Positions 1-7,114 are shown, numbered from the stretch's first letter. The stretch is DNA of 12,753 bases from Gammaproteobacteria bacterium (GCA_030830945.1 JAURLY010000191.1:1-12753), one strand, 5' to 3'. Made by a program: numbers and translations. Notes: a model not told the origin generated them from the sequence alone.

Positions 1-1962
1 AGTTAGATTGTTAATCCCAAGGAAAGGTGACAAAAACGTGCGGCCAACCTGGTAGTCTGCCCCGATTCGCCAATTTGCCAAGGTATAGGCCTCGACATTC
101 ACGGTATTATTATTGTCGGCGAACTGATCGCCGGTATAGGTGAAATCAATTGCGCTATACCAATTGCTGGGGGCTGTATAGGTTAGCTCGATGTAAGCGA
201 GTTTCTCGACAGTTCCGGGGATACGATTTCCAGAAAAATCACCAGTTACAGTGGCGTTGTTCATTGCGTCAAAGCTCAATACCTGGAAGCTGTCAAACGA
301 GAAGTCGCCATAGGACATGCTGACCGTAGATTCGATACGATCCGTAAGTTGGGATTTAGCAGATAGCTCAATCCCGGTTCGGCCGGATTCCCCGGCGTTT
401 TGGAAAAAATCCCTGCCGTTCGCGTCGTAAGAGATCAGTTCATCTTTCACGTCTGTTTTAAATACTGCCAATTGATAGCTGGTAGAAGCTGGAGCTATTC
501 CTCGCAAACCAAATTCGTAATTGGTTGCTTTCTGTGGCTCGATCATAGGGTTAAAGCCGCCACCGCCTGCTGGGTTGGCGAACTCGGTAGTTGTTGGCGT
601 TTCAAAAGAAGTTGAAACAGTGCTGTAAAGGCTTGTGTTGTCGTTGAGCTGGTAGGCCAGACCCACCATGGGGCTGACGTCGTCTAGATCTCGACTGCCT
701 GAATCATCTCCATCGGAGAGGAAGTGATCGGTCACCGAAAAATCCACCTGGTCGTAACGAACGCCCAGGGTTAATTGCATTTGATCGGTCAGGGCGAGTT
801 CGTTTTGTGCGTATATACCCTTAGAGGTTACCTCTTCTCTTTGATCAAAGAGAAGTGCTCCAATAACGCCGAGATTATTGACGCGTCGCTTCCGGTCATC
901 GTCCTGATCATCCAGGTCGAATCCAATCAGTAAGCGGCTGGGGATAGATCCCAGAAAGCTGTCATGGGCATAAGAGATACCAAACCCGGAAAACTTTCTA
1001 TCCAAATCAACAGAGTCAGCAACGGGAAATTGTGGCAATTTGGCCGTGAATTCCCTGGAATCGACATAGCCCCTGACGGAGAGCTCTCCGCTTGCACCGA
1101 TTGGCGTCGTGTAGATGGTGCCGAGCCTGGTTTGTGTCACGGTTTCGCCGTTGTCAAAATCAACATTTCGGTCACGGGCAGAAGCTGGGTCGGAGGTCGC
1201 CTGGTTCAGGTCTACACCGCCGGGATCGTTGGAGACGGGTTGGTCCGTATGGTTGAGAATGAATAGCCAATCCCGGTCCTTGCTAAGATCAAAATTCACC
1301 CTGCCAGTGAACTGGGTGTTCTCAGCTTCGCTGTGATCCCTATAGCCGTCTATTTGCGAATCGGACAGGCTTAGAAAGTAGTTAATATTTTCGGCTTGCC
1401 CGCCAGTTTTGACTGCCAGCTTTTGATAGCCATATTCACCGCCTGTAATTCTCATGCTGGCAAAAGGGGTTTCAGGGCCATCTTCAGATGTAACGCTAAT
1501 GACGCCACCGGCAGCATTGCCGTATAGCGCAGAGCTGGGGCCGCGGATAACTTCTACTTGTTTCGTGGCGCCAAGATCAATCGTATCCACCTGGCCCTGG
1601 CCGTCGGCAACTGTCAGGGGAATACCATCGACCAAAATTTTGATGCCGCGGATGCCAAATGCAGAGCGGGCGCCAAAGCCGCGTATAGATACCCGCAAGT
1701 CCTGGGCAAAGTTATAACGGTTTTGCATAAATAGGCCGGGAACACTTGCAAGCGCTTCATCCAAAGCAAGCTGCTGTCGCCCAAGCTGAATTTCTTCCTG
1801 CGATACAACGCTGATAGACATGGGGGTTGTGGACATAGTGCGCGACAGGCGGGTTGATTCGATAACCATTTCTTCAATTTCGGTGTCTTGTGCCAGCAAT
1901 GGCCCGGACGCAAGTAACGCGCAAAGTATGGTTAATTTTTTGGGTAATGCATTGGGTGTCAT
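1..1962 (-). CDS. TonB-dependent outer-membrane receptor, PqqU/YncD-like (3' end outside window)
   Basis: Outer-membrane gated porin that imports a scarce ligand using TonB energy. The frame is open from ATG at 1962 to the window edge (654 codons), with no frameshift in any of the segments I translated. Residues 1-24 form a signal peptide (KK, then a hydrophobic stretch ending LLA-QD). A TonB-box-like EEMVI follows at 30-34. The plug has ALASVPGL, QNRYNFAQDLRVSIRGFG, DGIPLTVADGQGQ and EVIRGPSSALYGNAAGGVI; the barrel includes GYRDHS, FETPT and GNRIPG. Plug and barrel motifs closely match my recollection of E. coli YncD (PqqU), the pyrroloquinoline quinone receptor, which is about 700 residues, so about 45 C-terminal residues, including the final beta strand, are off the window. 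The visible end (PFLGINNLT) is typical shortly before that strand. The ribosome binding site is weak (AAGG about 12 nt upstream). The PqqU-type class is well supported, but the ligand could be another small molecule. Confidence 0.93.
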   Translation of the reverse strand, partial: MTPNALPKKLTILCALLASGPLLAQDTEIEEMVIESTRLSRTMSTTPMSISVVSQEEIQLGRQQLALDEALASVPGLFMQNRYNFAQDLRVSIRGFGARSAFGIRGIKILVDGIPLTVADGQGQVDTIDLGATKQVEVIRGPSSALYGNAAGGVISVTSEDGPETPFASMRITGGEYGYQKLAVKTGGQAENINYFLSLSDSQIDGYRDHSEAENTQFTGRVNFDLSKDRDWLFILNHTDQPVSNDPGGVDLNQATSDPASARDRNVDFDNGETVTQTRLGTIYTTPIGASGELSVRGYVDSREFTAKLPQFPVADSVDLDRKFSGFGISYAHDSFLGSIPSRLLIGFDLDDQDDDRKRRVNNLGVIGALLFDQREEVTSKGIYAQNELALTDQMQLTLGVRYDQVDFSVTDHFLSDGDDSGSRDLDDVSPMVGLAYQLNDNTSLYSTVSTSFETPTTTEFANPAGGGGFNPMIEPQKATNYEFGLRGIAPASTSYQLAVFKTDVKDELISYDANGRDFFQNAGESGRTGIELSAKSQLTDRIESTVSMSYGDFSFDSFQVLSFDAMNNATVTGDFSGNRIPGTVEKLAYIELTYTAPSNWYSAIDFTYTGDQFADNNNTVNVEAYTLANWRIGADYQVGRTFLSPFLGINNLT

Positions 1963-2001
1963 AAAAGTCTACGGCCTTTTGGCGATCTGGATTTAGTTAG
2001 T

Positions 2002-2047
2002 AAAAAACCAAGCCTAGCGGCATAGCCGGCAAGCCACGGGCTGCTAG
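2002..2047 (-). terminator. Possible terminator after the dienelactone-hydrolase gene
   Basis: On the minus strand, just after the stop codon at 2052, CTAGCAGC (2047-2040) can pair with GCCGCTAG (2021-2014) with one mismatch. The loop is GC-rich and has its own short GGC/GCC stem. Six Ts follow (plus-strand A run, 2002-2007), separated from the stem by about six bases. That spacing is longer than in an ideal intrinsic terminator. It would partly separate this gene from the receptor gene downstream. Confidence 0.4.
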
Positions 2048-2051
2048 AGGA

Positions 2052-2933
2052 TTATTTTAGGAATTGTTCCCAGTGCGCGACGGTGCGCTCCCAGGCAAGT
2101 TTTGCAGCGACGGGATTATATCTGGGTGTGGAGTAGTTATGAAACCCATGCATCGTATTGGGATAGGTGTAGGATTCATAGCGCACGCCGTTATCCTCTA
2201 GCGCTTCAATATAGTCCTCGCGTGTAGAGTTAACTCCGCCATCATCTTCAGCATATTGCAGCAGCATCGCAGCATGAATTCTCCCTACATCTTCAGTTGC
2301 CGGCGCCCGGCCATAAAATGGAACGCTGGCTTGTATATCGGAACCAAGCGTGACGGCAAGAAAGTTAGAAGTGGCACCGCCCCAGCAGAAACCGGTACAT
2401 CCAAGTTTTCCCGTAGAGAGTTCGTGATTCTTTATATAGTAGGCACTGTTGACCATATCCTGACGCAACTTGTCTTGATCCAGGGCGCGTTGCATTGCGC
2501 GTCCATCATCATCGTTGCCCGGATACCCGCCAACGGGTGAAAGTCCGTCAGGAGCAAGTGCCAAGAAACCTGCGACAGCGGCTCTTCGGGCAACGTCTTC
2601 TACATAAGGATTTAGCCCCCGGTTTTCATGAATAACAAGTACCGCCGGGAAGGGGCCTTCGCCCTGAGGCGTAACTAAATAGCCTCGCATTCTCCCTGAA
2701 TTACCTCCTGGAGAGTCGTAGTCAACATAGGTCGGCCTAATGCGCTCGTCTGTGAACTTAACTTCCTGCCCTGATGCGTAATCAGGAATCATGGCTTTGG
2801 CCATCGCAAGAGCTGATGCTCCTCCTACAGTGATCGCAGCGGCCCGGTCAAAAAACTGTCTTCGGTCTATTTGTCCGTGACAATATTGATCATAAAGGTT
2901 GTATACGCGACTATCGATACGATTGTTTTTCAT
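2052..2933 (-). CDS. Dienelactone-hydrolase-family alpha/beta hydrolase with Tat-like leader
   Basis: A 293-residue hydrolase that probably opens a lactone or cleaves an ester. The fold elements are in order: VLVIHENRG (about 98-106, with Glu103 where dienelactone hydrolase has its nucleophile-contacting Glu), the nucleophile elbow GFCWGG with Cys183, the acid at Asp230 or Asp231 (AEDD), and His262 in MHGFHN. This gives the Cys-Asp-His triad of the family. Residues 23-28 read DRRQFF, followed by an Ala/Gly-rich hydrophobic stretch to about 48, which looks like a twin-arginine leader behind a 22-residue n-region; longer YghX-like members of the family have a similar N-terminus. GGAG lies 8 nt before the ATG. 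The gene is transcribed away from the pentonate genes from the shared intergenic region. A role as an aldonolactonase is attractive but unproven; a carboxymethylenebutenolidase-like or general esterase role is equally possible. Confidence 0.9.
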   Translation of the reverse strand: MKNNRIDSRVYNLYDQYCHGQIDRRQFFDRAAAITVGGASALAMAKAMIPDYASGQEVKFTDERIRPTYVDYDSPGGNSGRMRGYLVTPQGEGPFPAVLVIHENRGLNPYVEDVARRAAVAGFLALAPDGLSPVGGYPGNDDDGRAMQRALDQDKLRQDMVNSAYYIKNHELSTGKLGCTGFCWGGATSNFLAVTLGSDIQASVPFYGRAPATEDVGRIHAAMLLQYAEDDGGVNSTREDYIEALEDNGVRYESYTYPNTMHGFHNYSTPRYNPVAAKLAWERTVAHWEQFLK

Positions 2934-2995
2934 TTTTATTTCTCCACCGCCTTATGAACATTTTTAATTGCTTTTGGGGCGCAAATACTAAGTCA

Positions 2996-3026
2996 TTGAC
3001 TCTAATCAAATTGAATATAGTATACT
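2996..3026 (+). promoter_or_regulatory. Candidate promoter overlapping the palindrome
   Basis: TTGACT (2996-3001) and TATACT (3021-3026) each differ by one base from the sigma-70 consensus. The 19-bp spacer is longer than ideal. The -10 hexamer lies inside the palindrome at 3017-3028, so a repressor bound there would block the promoter. Confidence 0.35.
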
Positions 3027-3028
3027 AT
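3017..3028. promoter_or_regulatory. 12-bp perfect palindrome, candidate GntR/FadR-type operator
   Basis: ATAGTATACTAT is its own reverse complement. Its core T-A-GTATAC-T-A has the T-N-GTATAC-N-A form known from UxuR/ExuR sites and resembles other FadR-subfamily GntR operators, whose regulators often respond to sugar acids. It lies between the divergent hydrolase and SDR genes and could control both. No regulator is encoded in the window, so the assignment rests on motif shape and context. Confidence 0.45.
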
Positions 3029-3147
3029 CCGCAAATGCAGACCTGATGATGTGTCCTGTATTAAAAGAGACTAATTAGATAGAACTTACGCTGAAATCCT
3101 CCTCACTTTGATTTAATAATTCGTAAGGGTTCGCATACCTTGATATG

Positions 3148-3176
3148 TGGACTGTGAGTCGCTTGCTTTTTATAGT
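3148..3176 (+). promoter_or_regulatory. Second candidate promoter, nearer the SDR gene
   Basis: TGGACT (3148-3153) and TATAGT (3171-3176) are separated by exactly 17 bp. The -35 matches four of six consensus bases and the -10 five of six. It would give a leader of about 110 nt for the SDR gene. Matches of this quality occur by chance in AT-rich DNA. Confidence 0.3.
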
Positions 3177-3291
3177 GGTGAGGCCATGATGACAATGCGA
3201 TATTCATGAGGCATGCAGATCAAGCGCTGCTCCCACTATCTTTTGATATCAACAATTCACCCACAGTATTTTTAACGCACAAGGGAATTTT

Positions 3292-4047
3292 ATGAAGATC
3301 GATTTAACCGGAAAAGTCGCGGTAATTACCGGCGGTAGCCGTGGGCTTGGAGAAGCCATGGCTGAAGCACTTTCAGGCGCGGGAGCAACTATTGCACTGG
3401 TAGCTCGAAATGAAGAAAAACTGAAAGAAGTTCGTGACAAGTTAGTCGCTGCAGGCGGGAAAGCTGAATACTTTATGGGCGATGTGACTGACGAGACGGA
3501 AGTCGCCCGTATTGCCGATGAAGTGAAAGCAAAGCTGGGTGATCCTCACATTCTGATCAACAATGCCGGCACGAATTGCCGTACACACCTGGTTGAGGCA
3601 TCTCTGGAAGACTTCCAGGGGGTCGTTGATTCCAGCTTAAAATCTGCTTTTTTGGTGAGTCGAGCCTTTGTTCCTGGCATGCAAAAGCATGGTTGGGGCC
3701 GTGTGATCAACATGACCTCCATACTTAGCCATATTGGCCTGCCTGCACGCACTCCATACTGCTCCGCCAAGTTTGGCTTGCTGGGTATGACCAAAGCACT
3801 GGCGCTGGAAGTGGCTGCGGAAGGTATTACAGTAAATGGTATTAGCCCGGGGCCCTGTGGCACTGAGATGAACCTTCCTGTAATGAACGACCCTGAAGCC
3901 AATGCCCAATTTTTGAAGAACCTGCCAGTAGGCCGTTGGGGTAAGGTTGAAGAGATTGCTGCTCTTGCCTGCTATATATGTTCAGATCTAGCAGGATTTT
4001 TGACCGGTACAGATATTGTTATTGACGGTGGTTGGACCACTAAGTAG
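3292..4047 (+). CDS. Short-chain dehydrogenase, proposed 2-keto-3-deoxypentonate 4-dehydrogenase
   Basis: A 251-residue classical SDR with a Rossmann fold, cytoplasmic. The cofactor motif TGGSRGLG is at 13-20, NNAG at 90-93, and the catalytic Ser143, Tyr156 and Lys160 (YCSAK) are in place. Arg17 and Arg39 (VARN) sit where NADP-preferring SDRs carry basic residues, and there is no Asp at the end of strand 2, so NADP is possible. The usual fourth catalytic residue, Asn in N-L-K, is replaced by Ser115. The C-terminus (TGTDIVIDGGW) is typical. AAGGGA lies 5 nt before the ATG. As first gene of the set, followed by a pentonate dehydratase and an FAH hydrolase, it is the natural candidate to oxidise C4 of 2-keto-3-deoxypentonate. 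SDR specificity cannot be read from sequence; it could instead be an aldose or gluconate 5-dehydrogenase-like enzyme. Confidence 0.93.
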   Translation: MKIDLTGKVAVITGGSRGLGEAMAEALSGAGATIALVARNEEKLKEVRDKLVAAGGKAEYFMGDVTDETEVARIADEVKAKLGDPHILINNAGTNCRTHLVEASLEDFQGVVDSSLKSAFLVSRAFVPGMQKHGWGRVINMTSILSHIGLPARTPYCSAKFGLLGMTKALALEVAAEGITVNGISPGPCGTEMNLPVMNDPEANAQFLKNLPVGRWGKVEEIAALACYICSDLAGFLTGTDIVIDGGWTTK

Positions 4048-4058
4048 CAAGTAAAAAC

Positions 4059-4099
4059 TGCCCGGCAGGCTCTAAATATTAAATATGTCTTGCCGGGCA
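4059..4099 (+). terminator. GC-rich hairpin between SDR and TIM-barrel genes
   Basis: TGCCCGGCA (4059-4067) and TGCCGGGCA (4091-4099) form a perfect 9-bp stem, with a 23-nt AT-rich loop that is itself partly self-complementary (AATATTAAATAT). No T run follows (ATTACTTAAC), so it is a poor intrinsic terminator. It may act as a partial terminator or as an RNA-processing or 3'-end-stabilising element between the two genes. Confidence 0.45.
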
Positions 4100-4127
4100 T
4101 TACTTAACTAGACAGAGGGGTGCTCTG

Positions 4128-5186
4128 GTGGATAGACGAGAATTTTTGATGAGCAGCGTTGCTGCTGGTGTTGTAGGTTTGATGAGTAACGATTTACTGG
4201 CGCAGAGTTTGCCGCGAATCTCTCCTATGGGAATAGCTTCCGCATCCATGAGACATCATCGTAATGGCCTGGGAGTTCTACCGCCATTGTCTGAAGACTC
4301 GATTGCTTATGTAGATTATTGCCGCTCTCTTGGGGCTGGTGGTCTGCAATTCTCTCCCGTAGGAGACCTTAAAAAGGTACGTGCCCGCATGGAAGACCTT
4401 GGGATGTGGTTCGAAGGGCAGGCCCGTCCACCAAGCAGGCTTACTGATAGTACAGATGCTTTCGAAGATGCTCTGATAAAAACTCGTGAGATGGGCGGAA
4501 AAGTTGTTCGTTTCGTTAGTCGCCCCCCCGCTGGTACTTCTGGTCGCCGCTACAATGGATTTACTTCTATGGAAGAGTTTCTGGCCTGGCGAGAAGAAGC
4601 AGACAAAATAGTTCTTAAGTGTCTTCCAATTGCAGAGCGCTACGGTATTAAGCTGGCGCTGGAAAATCATAAAGATCGACTGGTTGATGAGCATGTTCAG
4701 TTTATTGAGGAAGTGTCCAGCGAGTATTTGGGAGCTCTGGTGGATCCCGGTAATAACCTGTCAATGATGGAATCTCCCGAAGAGGTCTGTACTAAGTTAG
4801 CGCCTTATGTTCTTTCATGCTCGCTAAAAGATATGGGAGTCGCGCCTTACGAAGAGGGCTTTCTTTTGTCGGAAGTGATTTTTGATACGGGTGCAACCGA
4901 CCAGAGAAAATGCTGGGAAATACTTAAGGCAGGTAACCCTGACCTTAATCCCATTGAAGAACTGATAACTCGTGATCCGCCGAAAGTTCCCTGCCTGACA
5001 GAAGCATACTGGGGAGGACTGCCCCATTACTCTGCAGCTGAACTGGCGAGACATATGACTTGGGTTAGGGAAAACACGACTGAGCTTCCATATGTTGACC
5101 ATTTATCCCCAAGGGAGATATTGCAGGCTGAGGAAGATAATCACCTGGCTGTCATTGAGTGGAGCCGGACCAATATAAAGGTCTAG
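4128..5186 (+). CDS. Tat-exported xylose-isomerase-like TIM-barrel protein, function unknown
   Basis: A 352-residue member of the sugar phosphate isomerase/epimerase (AP_endonuc_2-like) superfamily. It starts at GTG, with AGAGGGG 7 nt upstream. The N-terminus, DRREFLMSS followed by a hydrophobic stretch and LLAQS, is a short classical twin-arginine signal with cleavage near residue 26, so the protein probably folds with its metal in the cytoplasm and works in the periplasm. Likely metal ligands are Glu179 (LALENH), Asp206 (VDPGNN) and perhaps Glu292 (CLTEAYWGG). The His that family members usually carry in the H-x-K-D strand is Ser232 here (SLKD). It lies between the SDR and the dehydratase, with a hairpin on each side. 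It could be a sugar or sugar-acid isomerase/epimerase, or a lyase/hydrolase acting on keto-glycosides, as some superfamily members do. I cannot assign a substrate. Confidence 0.85.
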   Translation: MDRREFLMSSVAAGVVGLMSNDLLAQSLPRISPMGIASASMRHHRNGLGVLPPLSEDSIAYVDYCRSLGAGGLQFSPVGDLKKVRARMEDLGMWFEGQARPPSRLTDSTDAFEDALIKTREMGGKVVRFVSRPPAGTSGRRYNGFTSMEEFLAWREEADKIVLKCLPIAERYGIKLALENHKDRLVDEHVQFIEEVSSEYLGALVDPGNNLSMMESPEEVCTKLAPYVLSCSLKDMGVAPYEEGFLLSEVIFDTGATDQRKCWEILKAGNPDLNPIEELITRDPPKVPCLTEAYWGGLPHYSAAELARHMTWVRENTTELPYVDHLSPREILQAEEDNHLAVIEWSRTNIKV

Positions 5187-5201
5187 GTTATTTTTTTATG
5201 A

Positions 5202-5250
5202 GGCCGCCCATTGATGTTAATAAGGTTGATGGGCGGCCATTTTCGTTTTT
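5202..5250 (+). terminator. Hairpin with T-rich tail between TIM-barrel and dehydratase genes
   Basis: GGCCGCCCAT (5202-5211) and ATGGGCGGCC (5229-5238) form a perfect 10-bp GC-rich stem with a 17-nt loop, followed by ATTTTCGTTTTT (5239-5250). This looks like an intrinsic terminator, slightly imperfect because CG interrupts the T tract. It ends 14 nt before the next start codon, so it would attenuate rather than cleanly separate the dehydratase gene unless a promoter lies within the preceding gene. Confidence 0.6.
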
Positions 5251-5254
5251 AAAA

Positions 5255-5270
5255 CAGGACTATTTTGTTG
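5255..5270 (+). promoter_or_regulatory. Ribosome binding site and tandem TTG start of the dehydratase
   Basis: CAGGA (5255-5259) precedes two consecutive TTG codons at 5265 and 5268. The spacing is 5 nt to the first and 8 nt to the second, so the second may be the one used. There is no ATG in frame until well inside the conserved family N-terminus (M25), so a TTG start is needed to keep the FRSQDWF segment. Confidence 0.55.
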
Positions 5271-7049
5271 ACTAATCGAAAACCCAAAAAACCATTTCGT
5301 TCGCAAGACTGGTTTTGCGATAGCCACCGTCCCGACATGATGGCCGTCTATCTTGAGCGATTCATGAATTACGGGATTACACCGGAAGAATTGCGAAGTG
5401 GACGCCCGATAATAGGTATTGCGCAAAGTGGCAGTGATATTGCCCCTTGTAACCGTGTGCACCTGGAGTTGGCAAAGCGTGTTCGCGACGGTATTCGTGA
5501 TGCTGGCGGTATTCCGATGGAATTTCCGGTACATCCTATTTTTGAAAACTGTCGACGCCCTACAGCGTCGATAGATCGCAATCTGTTTTACCTTACCTTG
5601 GTAGAACTGCTTCACGCCTATCCAATAGATGCGGTGGTTCTGACGACTGGATGTGACAAAACCACACCGGCGTCAATCATGGCGGCGTCAACTGTTGATA
5701 TACCCGCTATTGTTTTAAATGGTGGGCCAATGCTGGATGGCTATCACGATGGCGAGTTGGTCGGTTCTGGAACCATTATTTGGCGATCCAGAAGAAAGTT
5801 GGCCTCCGGGAAAATCAACGAAGAAGAATTTGTTGAAGCATGTTCGCAATCCGCTCCTTCGGTAGGCCATTGCAATCCAATGGGTACGGCGTCAACCATG
5901 AATGCGATTGCTGAGGCGCTGGGAATGACCCTGCCGGGCTCTGCGGCGATTCCTGCCCCCTATCGTGAGCGCGGGCAGATGGCGTATGAAACGGGTCGCA
6001 GTATCGTTGATATGGCCTATGAAGATATCACCCCTTCTAAAGTACTGTGTCGAGAAGGCTTTCTGGACGCAATTGCCTTGACCTCTGTTATCGGTGGATC
6101 TTCCAATGCGCAGCCACACATCAATGCCATGGCAAGACATGCCGGAATTGAGATCCAGTCACAGGATTGGGTTGAATATGGCTATCGATTGCCCCTAATT
6201 CTGGATATGCAGCCAGCGGGTCGTTTTCTGTCCGAGCGTTTCCACCGCGCAGGTGGTGTGCCAGCCATTCTTTGGGAGCTGCAGAACGCTGGAAAACTTC
6301 ACCCAGATCGTTTGACTGTAAACGGTAAGACCATGGGTGAAAATATTGAGGGCGCAGAAACCGGTGACAGGGAAATGATTCGTCACTTTGATGACCCCAT
6401 GCAAGAAAATGCCGGGCTGCTGGTTTTATCAGGCAATTTGTTTGATTTTGCGGTAATGAAAACCAGTGTGATCTCCGATGAATTCCGTGAGCGATTCCTG
6501 AAAGATCCGGGTTCTGAAAACATTATTGAAAGTCGTGTTGTCTGCTTTGATAGCGCCGAGGACTACCATGATCGAATCAATGATAGTTCACTGAACATCG
6601 ATGAAAAAACCATTTTGGTGATTCGCAACGCAGGTCCGGTAGGTTGGCCGGGGGCTGCAGAAGTTGTGAACATGCAGCCATCTGATGAGTTGCTTAAGAG
6701 GGGAGTTTCCGGTTTGCCGGTGATCGGTGACGGTCGCCAATCTGGCACGGCCGATACGCCTGCTATTTTGCATGCTTCTCCGGAAGCTGCTGTTGGTGGC
6801 GGTATAGGCTGGTTGCGAACCGGAGATGTCGTTCGTATCGATATCGATAAGGGCCGCTGTGACGTATTGCTTTCCGACGAGGAAATTGAAGCCCGAAAAG
6901 CAGAGTTTAAGCCTGAGCTTGTTCCCAGTCAGACACCATGGCAGGAGATGTATCGGGCACATGTCGGTGGATTGGATACCGGGGCTGTATTGGAGTTTGC
7001 CGTTAAATATAAAGGGGTCTCCAAAAAGACACCCCGCCACAATCACTAA
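5265..7049 (+). CDS. xylD: IlvD/Edd-family dehydratase, D-xylonate (pentonate) dehydratase type
   Basis: Removes water from an aldonate, most likely D-xylonate (possibly also L-arabonate), giving 2-keto-3-deoxypentonate; cytoplasmic, Fe-S and Mg dependent. At 594 residues it is about the length of Caulobacter crescentus XylD and, as I recall that sequence, matches it almost throughout: FMNYGITPEELRSG, ENCRRPTA, DAVVLTTGCDKTTPA, GHCNPMGTASTMNA, PAPYRERGQMAYETG, FHRAGG, GDGRQSGTAD, and the same C-terminal PRHNH. Cluster ligands are Cys62, Cys130 and Cys203. Asp131-Lys132 lie at the Mg site, and the Ser of GDGRQSGTAD is the expected catalytic base. The start is TTG. The gene lies downstream of a hairpin and 65 bp before the FAH gene. 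Assignment to the pentonate dehydratase group is strong; exact sugar acid preference is not readable, since these enzymes accept several aldonates. Confidence 0.95.
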   Translation: MLTNRKPKKPFRSQDWFCDSHRPDMMAVYLERFMNYGITPEELRSGRPIIGIAQSGSDIAPCNRVHLELAKRVRDGIRDAGGIPMEFPVHPIFENCRRPTASIDRNLFYLTLVELLHAYPIDAVVLTTGCDKTTPASIMAASTVDIPAIVLNGGPMLDGYHDGELVGSGTIIWRSRRKLASGKINEEEFVEACSQSAPSVGHCNPMGTASTMNAIAEALGMTLPGSAAIPAPYRERGQMAYETGRSIVDMAYEDITPSKVLCREGFLDAIALTSVIGGSSNAQPHINAMARHAGIEIQSQDWVEYGYRLPLILDMQPAGRFLSERFHRAGGVPAILWELQNAGKLHPDRLTVNGKTMGENIEGAETGDREMIRHFDDPMQENAGLLVLSGNLFDFAVMKTSVISDEFRERFLKDPGSENIIESRVVCFDSAEDYHDRINDSSLNIDEKTILVIRNAGPVGWPGAAEVVNMQPSDELLKRGVSGLPVIGDGRQSGTADTPAILHASPEAAVGGGIGWLRTGDVVRIDIDKGRCDVLLSDEEIEARKAEFKPELVPSQTPWQEMYRAHVGGLDTGAVLEFAVKYKGVSKKTPRHNH

Positions 7050-7114
7050 ACTGCCCCTCAGCGTTAAGCTTTAGGCGGTTAGGTAAGAAAGAATTACCCT
7101 TAGGAGGATTTACA

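Larger units (their letters stand above)
2934..3291. other. Divergent intergenic regulatory region, no gene
   Basis: 358 bp, AT-rich, between two divergent genes. I see no credible coding frame (ATG codons near 3036 and 3186 run into stops within a few codons) and no RNA gene. It holds two candidate plus-strand promoters, a 12-bp palindrome at 3017-3028 and a second perfect palindrome, TTGATATCAA, at 3243-3252. The SDR start at 3292 has a good ribosome binding site (AAGGGA). If transcription starts at the upstream promoter, the leader would be about 260 nt. Confidence 0.6.

Noticed and set aside
964..1717. Plus-strand open frames opposite the first receptor
   Set aside because: They have no recognisable domains and overlap a strongly conserved minus-strand receptor frame; they are shadows of it.
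1..1962. Pseudogene or frameshift in the first receptor
   Set aside because: The segments translated across positions 1-1962 on the minus strand show the expected receptor motifs in one continuous frame without a stop; the gene is only cut by the window edge.
3243..3252. TTGATATCAA palindrome as a second operator
   Set aside because: Perfect but short and AT-rich; it does not match the 3017-3028 motif and such palindromes are common by chance.
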